Assembly: GCA_016783355.1 (NCBI GenBank)
Contig: JADHWR010000005.1
Location: 1 to 35,185, forward strand
Source of the DNA: Candidatus Omnitrophota bacterium
GTDB taxonomy: Bacteria; Omnitrophota; Gorgyraeia; Gygaellales; JAHJCI01
DNA length: 35,185 nucleotides
Reading direction: 5' to 3'
The stretch's first letter is position 1. Every line of letters begins with the position of its first letter. Positions 1 to 12,300 of this stretch are shown here, piece by piece. The position numbers and the translations under genes are program-made. The notes under the pieces were generated by a model. That model was not told the origin of the DNA, did not search any database, and saw only the letters and a program-made list of their open reading frames with translations.

Positions 1-350
1 ATGCTCAGGAAATGGGAAAGAAAATCAACCAAATCCACATCAGCACCAAGGGCGTTGACTTCCTCAATCTGAAGGCAACTGACTTTGATTCAATCGGCAC
101 AATCCTCTATGACAAGGAGGGCAATGCCAATCCTGAAAAGACATACGACTTCTTAAAGACAGTAGTTATTTATCGCGACTTATTGATTGATGCTCAGGAA
201 ATGGGAAAGAAAATCAACCAAATCCACATCAGCACCAAGGGCGTTGACTTCTTCAATCTGAAGGCAACTGACTTTGATTCAATCGGCACAATCCTCTATC
301 CTGAAGAGGGTGAGGCCAATCCTGAAAAGACATATCAGTTCTTTGAGGCA
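1..350 (+). repeat. 189-bp (63-residue) tandem repeat, last two units
   Basis: The unit starting at position 1 recurs at 190. The first roughly 108 bases of the two units are almost identical (one visible difference, leucine to phenylalanine), and the copies diverge after the shared NPEKTY motif around 150 and 330. Unit 1 begins at the window edge, so more units may lie upstream. The protein unit is amphipathic (motifs AQEMGKKINQIH and GVDFLNLKATDFDSIG). Near-identity at DNA level suggests recent duplication or gene conversion. Function unknown. Confidence 0.9.
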
Positions 351-3300
351 ATAGTAATATTTATAAATGAAAGGGGTGGCAGTGCATATATTAACCAGAA
401 AGCAGCTGAATTGGAAGCTCAAGGTATGGATTTAGATAATTTAAGAGCAGAAGATTTACGAAAGATTGAGTCAATTATTTTCAGTGCTGAATATTATGTC
501 GCGCTTGGATGGGAAGGATTAGGAGCAAGAAATTATAAAGAAACAGTCCAATGGTTAGAATCCATGTTTACCAATTTCCCTGACTGGGTAGAATTGGCAA
601 GAGAGCAACAGCAAAAGGCAGAAGCTCTCGGTAGATATCCTATTGCCTTAAGCGAACAGGATCTTAATGACATCTATGAACAGTATTGGGCACTATACCA
701 TTTAGGAACTGCTAAGTATATTCTTGTTGCTTCTTATGTGGAACTTTACAGGCAGAATCCTAAGCTTGAATACAGAGAAAAGGCTCTTGAGCATGCCAAG
801 GACATTGTTACCAACTACGCCTATGCTCAGGCTTGGGATACAAAAGGCTGGTTCTGGCCGATAATCGATGGCTTGGAAGATAACTATCCTGAATTATATA
901 ATGAAGCAGTAATGCAAAGCGGAATAGCCAAGCAGTTAAGTCTCTCGGAGCTCCTTAAGAGAGGTAGAGATAGCAAGACATCTCGTAACTATGTTCTTGC
1001 TGTTTATTACTATGAGAATGCATTAGAACGGGCCAAGCAGGAGAACAAAACCTCCTTAATCAAGACAATCAAGGAAGATTTCTCCTGCTGTAAAGCAATG
1101 GAATTATACGAACAGGCAAGGGAGACAATCTCAGACCAAGAAGCAGTTAATCTACTTAAAGATGCCCTAAAGGTATTAGAAGGCGCTCCTGAAGAACCAG
1201 CTTTCAAGAGATTAAAGAAAAACATTGACAGAGAGCTTAATCAGCGTCGAAAGAGATTAAAGATAAGAAAAGAAAATCCTGATATTTTTGACTCCATTGA
1301 TCAAGCAGATGAACTAATCCAACAGAACAAGTACAATCAAGGGCCAAAAATCAAGAGAAATCGCGACCAATCCAGCATTAAATCTTGGTTTAAGGGATTA
1401 TTTACTGTCCAGTCTGCGTGGGCAGAGCCGGTTGAGCAAAAGCCTATTTCAAGATTACCTCAAGAGGATACAATGGCTCAAGCAAGAGTTCAAACAAGAA
1501 TTTTGGGAAATCCCGGAGCATCATTTAGCATAGAGCAAGCCGAAATAGCGGGTAATGTTAATATTGTTCAGAAAAAGATTGAGTCTAAAATGCAAAAAGG
1601 TGAACTCCACAATAAGTCTCCACCTGAAGCAAATGTCGAAACCGAGTCTTCTCCAGAAACTAACCCTGAGATGGTGGAAATAAATAATAAGATTGGGCAA
1701 GAGGTAAAAGAGCTAAGATATAGCGAAGAGGTAGCCAGGGACTTTGTTGAAATGATTAATCAGTGGAAAGATGGAGAAGGAAGACAGGCGCTAACTTCCT
1801 GGAAGGCAGAACTTGCAGAAGCAAGAGAAGATTATCGAAATGGCAAAATAAGCTGCTCAAGGTTAGCGCAAATAGAAGAAGGCATAATCCGCCAGATGGC
1901 TGAGGTAATCAGCAGGGAAATTGAGAGAAATAATTATTGCCTATTCGTCGCAGATTTAGACAGGCTTATGAAAATCAAGGGAACCAATTGCACGGGATAT
2001 ACACAGGTTTTATATATTTTAGGAAAGACATTAGGGCTTTCTGCTAATCCTTTGGCTATTTATTGGGAGGATGGTACGCCACGCACAGAACTCGCCCACT
2101 TTAATTGCTTATTTACTCTTTCTAATGGAAAGAGCGTGTTAGTAGATTTGATGATGTCTCCGATTGTTATTAAGGCATTCGAATGGGAGAAGGAATTTAA
2201 GCAAGTAGGAGAATTTTATTTACCACGAGATACCACTTCTATACCAGAGTTTAAACGATATAGAAAATTAGAGGTTGGAGATAAACATAGTTTACTTCTT
2301 GGAATATTTGGCAATCGTAGTATGTCTTATGTGTTCTTTGAGTCTGTGATTATCGAAGCTGTCGATAAGGATATTAAAGCCCGTATCCAAGAAGATGAAA
2401 AGATACTTCGCCATTCCATGAAGTTCTCAGTAGATTCCTTTAAAAAGGGTGAGAAACCAGAAGGAAAGTGGTTTACCTATTATGTCCGCACGAACAAAAG
2501 GGAATTCGTTTATCAGGTTAGATTCATTGGTTCTTTTGATTTCCTCCAAACCTCTATTAGTTACAAAAATATTCAAGTGAAGTTACTGAAGATAATTCCG
2601 ATTCCTCAACCCAAGCCTAGCAAAACTCAACCTCAATCTAATAGAATTAAAGAAGTAGATAAAAAGAAGACTAATGACGGAGGCGTTTTAGGTGATGCCG
2701 TTTTGCAAGAAACCATATTCCGCTGCCAAGAGCAATCATCAATATTAAAAGAGAAATCATTGCTGCAAAAGGCATCTCATTCGGAGATTAATGGTGGGCA
2801 TGCTTCAAGCGATAGCGGTCAAGGAGAAACCAACCCAAGAATATCCCGGCAATCACAAAAATTCCTATTACAAAAACCATATTATTCATTACCTCCTTCT
2901 GGCGGTCGAATAATTACCCCAATTGCAAGAATTATTACTGCTCCAACAAAAATACTTAATTTAGTCCATAAGGGTAGATGCAATATTTCAGATGTACCCA
3001 GCGCAGCAATTAATAACAAGAATAAATGCGAGAAAGTTCCCGATAGATATTTTCTTCTTTCTGCATTCCAAAAAAGTTCCTCATCCACAACTAAACCTAT
3101 ACCACAGAGCGAGTCTGATGTCAAGGATATTTCAGTAGCAGAAGGAAAAGTTGTTCTTCCAAGAGATATCGAGCTTGTTGAGCAGAAGATTGGAGTGCAA
3201 AAAATAAGGGGTCCGCTTGAATCTTGGTTAGAACTCACCGCTACCTCTACCGAAGAAGCCCTGCGCGACCATAGGAGAGCTATTGCTTACTATGAAGGGT

Positions 3301-6300
3301 GGATAGAACCCCCTTCAGATATTAGTATACTCCATCAATTCAAAATCTGCGATATTTTAGCCAGACTCTATATAGAGGTTGATAGATACCAAGGAACTAC
3401 CGAAGGTTATGAGGAATTTTTAAGAGATGTTGTACCAGAAAACATAAAGAACTATTATATTGATCATAAAGAGGAGATTGGAAACCAGCCCCTCTCAGAA
3501 TTTATAGATATTTCAGAGTTTATAGAGGAGAAAAAGCAAAAAAGGGAAGAAAGCCGAATCCAGCTCAAGGACATCTATTCAAAAATAAAGCAATGGATTA
3601 TTGACAATTACCCATGGAGAAAGCAACGGCTATTGGAAAGAACTTTTAAATTGCCCGAACTTACAGAATCAGTTATGGAAAGGACTGAAGAGAAGAGGCT
3701 AAGGGAAATCAAGCCTACACCACCTGTGGATAGAAAGGAAATGTCAGGTGCATATTCTGCACGCGAAGTTCGGGAAGGACACTTTGGTATTGCTCGGCCA
3801 GGAGATGGAAGAACTCCCTATCTTCAAACATCGGATTTAACTTACTGTGTCGCTCTTACTCTCTATGACCCCAGCACAAAAACAGGATTGCTTGCCCATT
3901 TTAGTACGTGTTCTAATGTACCTAAATCGTTCGATAAAATCTTAGCTATGTTTAAGCGGGTAGGGGCTGATATTAATCGTCTTGAAGCAAGGGTTGTTGG
4001 AGGTCAAACAGGATTATCTGAAAAGTCTATGTCCTATATTCTTATACTTAATATTGTAGATAAATTAAAAGAAAACAATATCCCGATTAAAGAAAGAGAT
4101 ATTTTAGGCAATAGTTCCAGAGCCATAATGATGGATATTAATACTGGAGAAGTATATAACTATAGAGAAGCGATATTCAAAACTTCCCTATTAAAAGAGA
4201 AATCATTGCTGCAAAAGGCATTTCAATCGGAGATTAATGGTGGGCATGCTTCAGGCGATAGCGCTCAATACCAAACCAGATCAAAACTAGGAAAACAATA
4301 CTTAATACCGTTATTAAAACAAACATCTCAATCACCACCTTTATTCGAAAAGAAAATGCCTGCTGCAAAACAGGATATAGTTGAGAAGACAAACGTTATT
4401 TTAAGCCAGAATGAAAGTTCTACAAAAAGAGTTCCTATTAATGCTGCTCCTACAAGGAGTTGGAAGAGGTTAAGAAATGTTCTTCCTAATGCTTCTCTAC
4501 GTTTTTCTGACCAAAAAAGTTCCTCATCCACAACAAAATTTATACCACAGAGCGACTCTCGTGTCAAGGATATTCCAGTAACAGAAAGAAGGGTTATTCT
4601 TCCAAGGGGTATCGAACTTGTTGAGCAGAAGGTTAGAGTGCAAAAAATAAGGGGTCCGCCTGAATCTTGGTTAGATTTTCTTGTTCCCAATCTATGGGCG
4701 CAAGACGAGAATTTAGAACTCACCGCTACTTCTACTAAAGAGCTCTCCTCAGTAATCCTTTATCCCGCCAAAGAGAATCAAATTCGTTTAGGAACATTTA
4801 ATATTGAAAAATTCGGCAAAGATAACCCCTGGCAGCTTGAAAATGCGATTCGTATTCTAAAGAACTATGACCTTGTGGCAATACAAGAGGTGATGAATTA
4901 TGGTGTACCTAAAGGCCATCGTATTGGAAACAAAGGCATTGAGAAACTGAAAAAGCTTGTTCAATATTTAGGTGATGATTGGGGCTATGTTATTAGCCCT
5001 GAGCCTAAGGGAACGGAAAAAGCAGAAAGAAGTAAGGCCTACAGCAGTTTTGAATATTATGCCTTTATCTATCGAAAATCAAAACTCACCCTGATTGAGA
5101 ATTCTGATTATTTATGGGAAGAGACAGAGGAAACACAGTTTGACAGGACACCATTTATTGCCTCTTTCAAGGCAAAGAAAGGCAATCTTGATTTTACCTT
5201 GATTAGTCTCCATGCTGCTTCTCCCAGTGCAAAATGGCGTAGAGATGAAATTCGGTGCTTGGTTACTGTTTATGGACAGACTCAAGATAAACACCCCAGC
5301 CAGAAAGATGTAATCTTTGTAGGCGATTTTAATACACCGGCAGATAAAAAAGAATTTGATAATCTAAAGACTATCCCCACAATGACAAGCATCTTGACGA
5401 GTCGAGATAAAACAACAATTAATAAGATGACGGGCAAGTTCGCCAATCAATACGACACAATGTGGTATCAGGAAAAATATACAGGCGAAGATATTGTTCC
5501 CGGAAGCGGCCAGGTTCATCCTGTGTGGAAGGAGAATTTACTCTATCCCAGTAATATACTTGTGCCGGAGAAAGTTAAAGGCCCTGATATTGGCAGGTGG
5601 TTTTATTCAAGGTATGGCTCTGACCATTTACCGATTACAGCAGTTTTATATACTGATCGGGACACAGATAATTTTAGGGACAGTCCCTTTAATCTTCAGG
5701 GACAGTCTCCTGCTCGGGGAGGAGTCCCTTCAGAGCAAGAACAGTCTCCTTCTAAGCCAGCAGGGATCTTGGAGTTTTTAAAGAAAATCTTCAACAGCAT
5801 TTTCGGCATCCGAGATGCAGAGGCAGCACAGGAGACCAGGGACGAACTTTCCTTCCAGAGAGCACTGTTAGAAGTTTGTAAGAAACACGCAAACCAAGGC
5901 GTTGAGCTTGCGGCAAAGGAAATCCCGGCTATTGAGGCGAGAATCAAGGAATTAGAACAAGGCAGGGGTTCCTCAACCAAGCAGGTCATAGAAGAGGAGG
6001 TTGCTGAGGTCAAAATCCGCGGCCTTGCAGTTGACGAAAGACTCAGCCTTAAAGATATTCCTTTGCTTGAAGAATTAGGGGTAAATACAATCCGCACTTA
6101 CCTTCCAGTTACAGATAAGTCACTCTTAGATGCGCTTGCTAACGCCGGAATAAAGGCAATTATCGGTATTCCTTATAACACCTATGCCTATGATGATATT
6201 ATGGGTAAATTCTATCTTGGTCCACGGATAAATATTAAGGATAAAAGTTACCTAAAATATATTGAGAAGTTCAAGGAGCATCCTGCAATCTTAATGTGGG

Positions 6301-9300
6301 AACCTGGCAATGAGTACAATGCGCATCCTGAGTGGTTCGCAAGGGAGAAGAGGCGCGATGAAAAGGCATGGGAGGTTTGGCCACGGATTTTAGAAAAGAG
6401 TGCAGCATCCATCAAAAAGATAGATTCAAAGCATTTAGTCTCTACTGCTTGTGCCAATATACCAAGAAAGGAATATATTGAGAGCTGCCCTTCGGTAGAT
6501 GTGTGGGGATTGAATGTCTATTATAGAGATAGCCTTAAAGGCGTATTTGAGATTTGGTCAGACCTTTGCCAGCAGTTAGGAAGAGACATCCCAATGTATA
6601 TTTCAGAGTCAGGCGCAGACTCCTATGATAGCCGTCCGAATAAAAACAGGGAGGATGAAGAAATACAGGCAAAGACAAATTTAAAACTCTGGCAGGATGT
6701 AGTTAAAAATAGGGATACCTGTTTAGGTATTACCTTTATGAGTTTTAAAGATAACCCCAGAAAGAAAGGAAGCGCACAAAATGGCGAAGGCTTCCGTATG
6801 CGTGTTGCCCCGGATAATTTTGCCAATGAGAAATATTGGGGGTTTGTAAAGAGGGACGGCAGACCAAAGCAAGTTTACCTTGCTATGCAAAAACAATGGG
6901 CAAAGACCACGAAGCGCAAAGAACCAAAGCCAGTAGAAGCTCCTATAACAGCAAAAGAGGAAGAGGAGGAGATTCTTAGAAAACCAGAAAAAGAAATTAA
7001 GCCAGAAGTAACCAAGGTAGGCAAGAAGACTGATACAGAGTTGTTAAAAGAAAAGATAGAGGACTCTCAGAAGCAATTAAGCAGGCTTCTCTGGAGAGAG
7101 GTCCTTCCTGTAAGTCATCCTTCTGCGGCAAATTTAGAAGATGTAATGTTCGTTTATGACGCAGGGGTTTATTTAATTGCGCGTGTAACCGAAGGCAACT
7201 TCCAAGAGGCAAAGAGGGTTATTGGTATCCTTAATGACATCTGGCAGGAAGATGGGGAGAACTTCGAGGGATTTTATAACGCCTATGGAACTCTTTCTCA
7301 GTTGCCTATTTTAAAACAGGCAGACGCGGGTCCTAATGCCTGGTTGTTGCTGGGAATTACACAATATATTTATGCAACCGGAGATACTGAATACCTGCCA
7401 TTAGCAGGAGCAATTGCTGATTACCTCCTGTCTTTACAGGATAATGACTCTTCCCACAAGAATACTTATGGAGCATTAAGAATAAATCCAGAAGCAAAAT
7501 ATTTCTCAACAGAGAACAATATCTCTGCTTATGCGGCACTGCGCAATTTCTCTGATGTCGCTGCTTCGTATAATTTACCCCAGTCAGATAAATACAAGAC
7601 TGCTTATGGGAAGATTGAGAAATGGCTTGAGAAGACAAAGTATCCGCTGCAAAAAAAGACCACTAGCCTTGTTAATTTACACATCGGAGCATTTTCTGTT
7701 TTAAAACTTGGCCCAGAGACAAAAGTCTTGGGGATAACCCTCTTTAAGCCCAAACCTTCTTATTACTTCTATGCGGGCTATGATCAAGAAAAAGGAAAAT
7801 GGAATGATATGTTTGCTTCTGATGTTGGCCTCTGGATGATTAAGGCTTTTGAGCCAAAGAAACTAAAAGAGCTATTTAAGCTTTCAACAAAAGAGATTAA
7901 TCAGGTAATCGAAGAGCATTGCCAGGTAACTGTGGATTACGAGCATCCAGAGGAAGGCAAGATTCAAGCCACCTTGCTTGATTATACAGATAAAGAAGGA
8001 CGCCTGCGCACAGGAAGAGGGGAATTAGGCTCTGTTGAGTGGACTTTATTTAGCCAAAATCCTTCCTATGTAAGTGAAATTAAGAAACTGATGGATAAAG
8101 ATGGGTTCCTTCCTTATGCAACAGAGGGGTCCCAGCCCACAGGTTTTGGCTGGAATACACCAGGGAAGAAATCACTTATCTCTCGCCTCTGGTATGATTT
8201 AGCCATCAACGGAGAGAATCCATTTACCTTAAAGAAGGAGGCAAAGGAATTCAAATTAGATTATGAGCATTATAAGAAATATCGTTATCAGTATCAGCCT
8301 GATGAACAGGTGAAAAGAGCAATTGAGGGTATAATCGATGCAAAGAGATTTTATAATAAATTAATAAAAGACTTAAAAGATGCGGAAGACCCGCGCACAA
8401 CATTGGAACTTCTAACCTTGCCTTTGAACCTCTATCATTATTCTGGCTCGCCAATTTCAGCTAATATTTTCTCCGGAGACTTTAGCCTTGGCTTTGGCTT
8501 GGGTGGGCTATTTGGCAATGCCGCAGAGACAGGATTGATTATTCAGGATTTAGTTAATGGCGGAGTAGTATTTCCACCCTTAGCAATATACACACTCGTA
8601 GATAAGGCCTTAGAAATAATCAATGAACCATTGTTAATGCAAAAGATTAAGGAAGAAGGGGCAATTATCGAACTCTCGCAGCCCAAGGCAAATTTACTTG
8701 AGATTTCTATACTTTCTGAAGATAGGCCACTCGGGTTATCTTTACTTAAGAAGATAAAGATAGGTATGGATGTAAATAAGGTTGAGATAAACGGTAAGTC
8801 TCATTCCTTAGTTGATTTAAAACAGCCCCTAGAGGACCTCTTTAGAAAATCCTATCCCGCAATACTGATTCTCTCAGAACAGATGAAAACTGCTGATTTT
8901 GAAGCAAGATTCGACCCCCGGCTAAATTGTTCATATTTTCGGGTTTGCTCTGGAGAGTATCAATACATTGTCAGATTTAACTGGGAAGAGAATAATTCTG
9001 AGATTATTGCCAAACAGAGGATGTTTAATGAAAAAACAAGGAAATATCTCCAGGAATTAGGCTGGTGGCCACGGGGCTATGACCCGGAAAGTGTGAAGCC
9101 CAAGATATTTGCTATTGAAAATACAATTAGCGCAGTCCAGAAAGTGCCTTTGGTTTTTGAGGGCCAGATTTTAAAGATGGGTATTTACAAAGACCCAATT
9201 AAAGGCAAGGTTTCACTGATCGATTCTTTAAAAGATACACGCTTTGCTGTTCCTGTTCCAACAGACATACCTTATTATCCAATTTACTTTGAACCAGAAA

Positions 9301-12300
9301 CAGGCAAGATTATTGTGCCCTCGCTTAAAAATACCTTAATCTATGTTACCTTTAAGAGCGGCCATCCCTTAGAATTTGAAGGAGTATCTATTCCCGCTGC
9401 CTTTGCGAGGATAACTTCTGATATCGGAGCTTACTATTTTTACTCTTTAGATGATTTAGCAAAACTGCCCATTGAGGAACTAAAAAAGGATTTCAAGATA
9501 AATTATGGCAAGGAACTTGAGAAAGGAAAATACGAACACGAGATTAGTTTAACCAAAGGAACCTGGGTTACCTGGCAGGCACCCTTTGCTCGCCAGGTAG
9601 AAATAGTTAAAGATGGCGAAGTTACTAAGAAACTTATCCCTGCGGTGGTTGAATTTTCTCCTGATCAGAATATCAAGAATTGCATCTTATCTTTAAAGGA
9701 TGAAGGGGAAAATAAGATTTATAAATCTGAGCAGCCTTGGGGTTTTCGTCAAGAGACCCTAACCTACGAACAGAACGAAGAGTTCTGGAGCAAGTGGCAA
9801 GAAGATTATAATGAAAAGGATTGGCCTTTTATGAAGGAGCTCGATGAGAAGCTTAAAGAGGCATTTATTATACCACAAGTTGAGATTGAAGAGATAAAGA
9901 AGGCCCGGCCAGAAGGAAAGTCTCTTGGTTTTGAACCAGCCAAGGTAAAGATAAGGTTGGGTTGGCCAGCTACTGCAGACAAAAACTTAAAAGATGCAGG
10001 ATTATTACATAAGAGCTTTACCGTATCATTTGGCGAAATTGCCGGCATTAATTTAAAGAGAGCAACTGTTGTCAGAGATGAAGAAGGATATATTAAACCT
10101 TTGGCCTTGGAGGAAAAAGAAAAAGAGAAAATAGAAGGGTTTTTGTCAGATTGGCTATTACGTATGAAGGCATTAAGTTCTGTTGAGGGAGATGTTGAGC
10201 CAAGCAAAGAGTTATTCAAAGAGTGGGCTTTCTATCCTGATTTAGGCTGGAGACAGGTTCTTGCCTGGAGCCAGAAAAAAGAGGATGTAGAAAAAAGATT
10301 ATCCGGGTTATATAACTGGGGGATTACCAGTGAGCCGGGCGCAAAGACATTCAATACTTTAACCGAAGAAGAACACAATAATCTGCCTCGACTTTGTGAT
10401 TTAAGTCTTGAGCAGCGCAAGGCATTTGATATTGAGAAAGAGATTACTCCTTCCGGCACACTTTATCGCCATAAGGCAAACAAATTTTCTATTCCTCGTA
10501 ATTATTGGACAGATAATAAAGGCGAAGTCCACATTATTGATAAAGCTGACCAAATGCTTATTTTAGCATCTCCGAAGAACTTAGCCGAAGGACGATTTGT
10601 TGTTGTTACTGATTTAGGCAAAAAGGCGCTGGAGAAGAGAAAGACCCATTATTATGTGCTTTTAGTTGACAGCAGCGGTTATTATATCAAGCCCGAGGAG
10701 TTAACCACCAATTATTCTAAATACTACAAGTTATACAAAGACAGCGCAAGGATAATGCGCTTTGCCGTAGATGAGCAGAAACCACTCCGTTTTTATCTTA
10801 AACAACAAATAAGGAATTCTGAAGTAGAAGAGGTAATCAGTAATGAATTCTCTAATATTTATAGTCTTAATTCTGACGGCACGCCCGGAGAAAAAATTGC
10901 CCAAACAAAATTCATTACCCAAATAACTCTGCCCGGTGACCAAATTGCCAATATATTCAAGCGCACCGGTAAAGGAGCGAGAGTATATGGAGTGAAGCCG
11001 CAGACCGGAGAGGAGATTGTCCAATTCTATAGACGCCCTCAAATTATAAACAATGCAAGGATAGAAGGTCGTGTAGTTATTGGAACCAAGGAAGTAGAAG
11101 AAAAACCAATCTACTACTACGATAAAGATTATCAAATTTTAAGTTCTAAATTAGAGGCTCTAAATTCTGATAATGCCTCTGCTCTTATTGGCTGGGAAGT
11201 TACTACTGACGACAAAATCCAAGAAACAAACACGCAACAGTCTTACAAATGGATAATTATTGAGGAACTCGATTCTGACAGAAAGCCTGTCATTACTCGA
11301 GCAATTGATGAGGATGGCACAGAACGAGCAACAATATCTAAGCTCCCTGAGGGCGGATCTTCTATTGATATCATTGATTATGAAAATGGTGAAGTTATCA
11401 GAATAACTACTTATAGAAGCGCTAAGGACCAAGACACATATAACTTAATCGAAAGATTATCAACATTTACAGTATTTAAAGGCGATGAACTGCAGGCTGC
11501 CTTAAAGAATTTCAATACAACAAAAACTTCAATGCCAGATTTAAAGCTATATGGATTTGATGGTGCCCACCAGAACATTTTAGATGAATTAGGGAAAGAA
11601 TCAGGAGACTTAGAGATTTATGCTGGAAGACTTCATAAAGAAAATGGAGGTGATTTCATAGTTTATAGAATAAAAGACGATTATTTAGCCAGAATTATTG
11701 TCCAGAAAAATCCTGACGAAACCTGGCAATTGAATTTAAACTGGGATAAAAAAGGCCAGCCTACCAAATCAATAATCTTGTGGAATAACAAGGTCATTGC
11801 TTCTTTAAATACTGAGGGAACTATCGAAGCTAAGGATATTCCATTGATTAACCAATTGGCCAAAGCTTACCAAAAGGAAAAAGATAAGACATTATGGTCT
11901 GATACCAGAAAAATTAAAGTAGAAAAAGATACTTTATTATCTCATATCCGTCTTCATATATATAGAGTAAGAGGAACCGCCGATAACCCCAGCTTTACAG
12001 CAGAGGGCGGTAAATATGTTGACCTTTACTTATTGCCTAATGATCCTTCAGGAAGAGCTTTGTTTACTTATCTTACTATAGCTCATCCTAAAACCGGAAA
12101 GCCTGTAGAGAGTATTGTAGTAAATGAATGGTGGCGCACAGATACCAAAGCGCCATTTGGTATTTTGCCAGGAAGCTTTAGTGCGATAGAAAATAACGGA
12201 TGCGGTGAGTGCAAGGAGTTCGACAAAAAAGTAACTGTTAATGGAGCAGAAGGATATAGATATAAAGGAACAATTGGATACAAATATACAATTGCTAATT

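Larger units (their letters stand above)
2744..3258 (+). repeat. Linker cassette, copy 1 (carries antisense mini-operon)
   Basis: This segment and 4190-4745 share near-identical ends. One end is the stretch starting TTAAAAGAGAAATCATTGCT and running through the sense motif EINGGHAS; the other is a stretch reading SSSSTTK, IELVEQK, VQKIRGP and LELTATST in the sense frame. The middle is diverged in sense translation but encodes the same type of small membrane proteins on the other strand. It sits exactly between the transglutaminase-like and CheD-like modules. Compared with copy 2 it lacks 42 bp, in frame, between two TTAGA direct repeats. Only the giant ORF's frame is open across it on the plus strand; the other two plus frames have stops within 120 bases of 2881. 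Confidence 0.85.
4190..4745 (+). repeat. Linker cassette, copy 2 (carries antisense mini-operon)
   Basis: This is the second copy of the 2744-3258 cassette, between the CheD-like and EEP nuclease modules. In the sense frame it opens with LLKEKSLLQKAF and EINGGHAS, and closes with VQKIRGPPESWLDFL and LELTATST. Similarity starts abruptly at 4190, directly after the end of the CheD fold, which marks the recombination or insertion joint. It keeps 42 bp between TTAGA at 4671 and TTAGA at 4713 that copy 1 has lost. Confidence 0.85.

Noticed and set aside
2882..3238. Longer ATG start for gene A copy 1 (118 codons), and likewise 4328-4723 for copy 2
   Set aside because: The extension would be translated across the near-consensus promoter and shows no ribosome site; its similarity between copies follows from overall DNA similarity there. 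The GTG start next to the promoter is preferred, although the longer form cannot be excluded.
5494..5781. Plus-strand ORF of 95 codons in another frame
   Set aside because: It overlaps the end of the EEP nuclease domain, whose catalytic SDH motif is in the giant frame. Its composition is that of a shadow.
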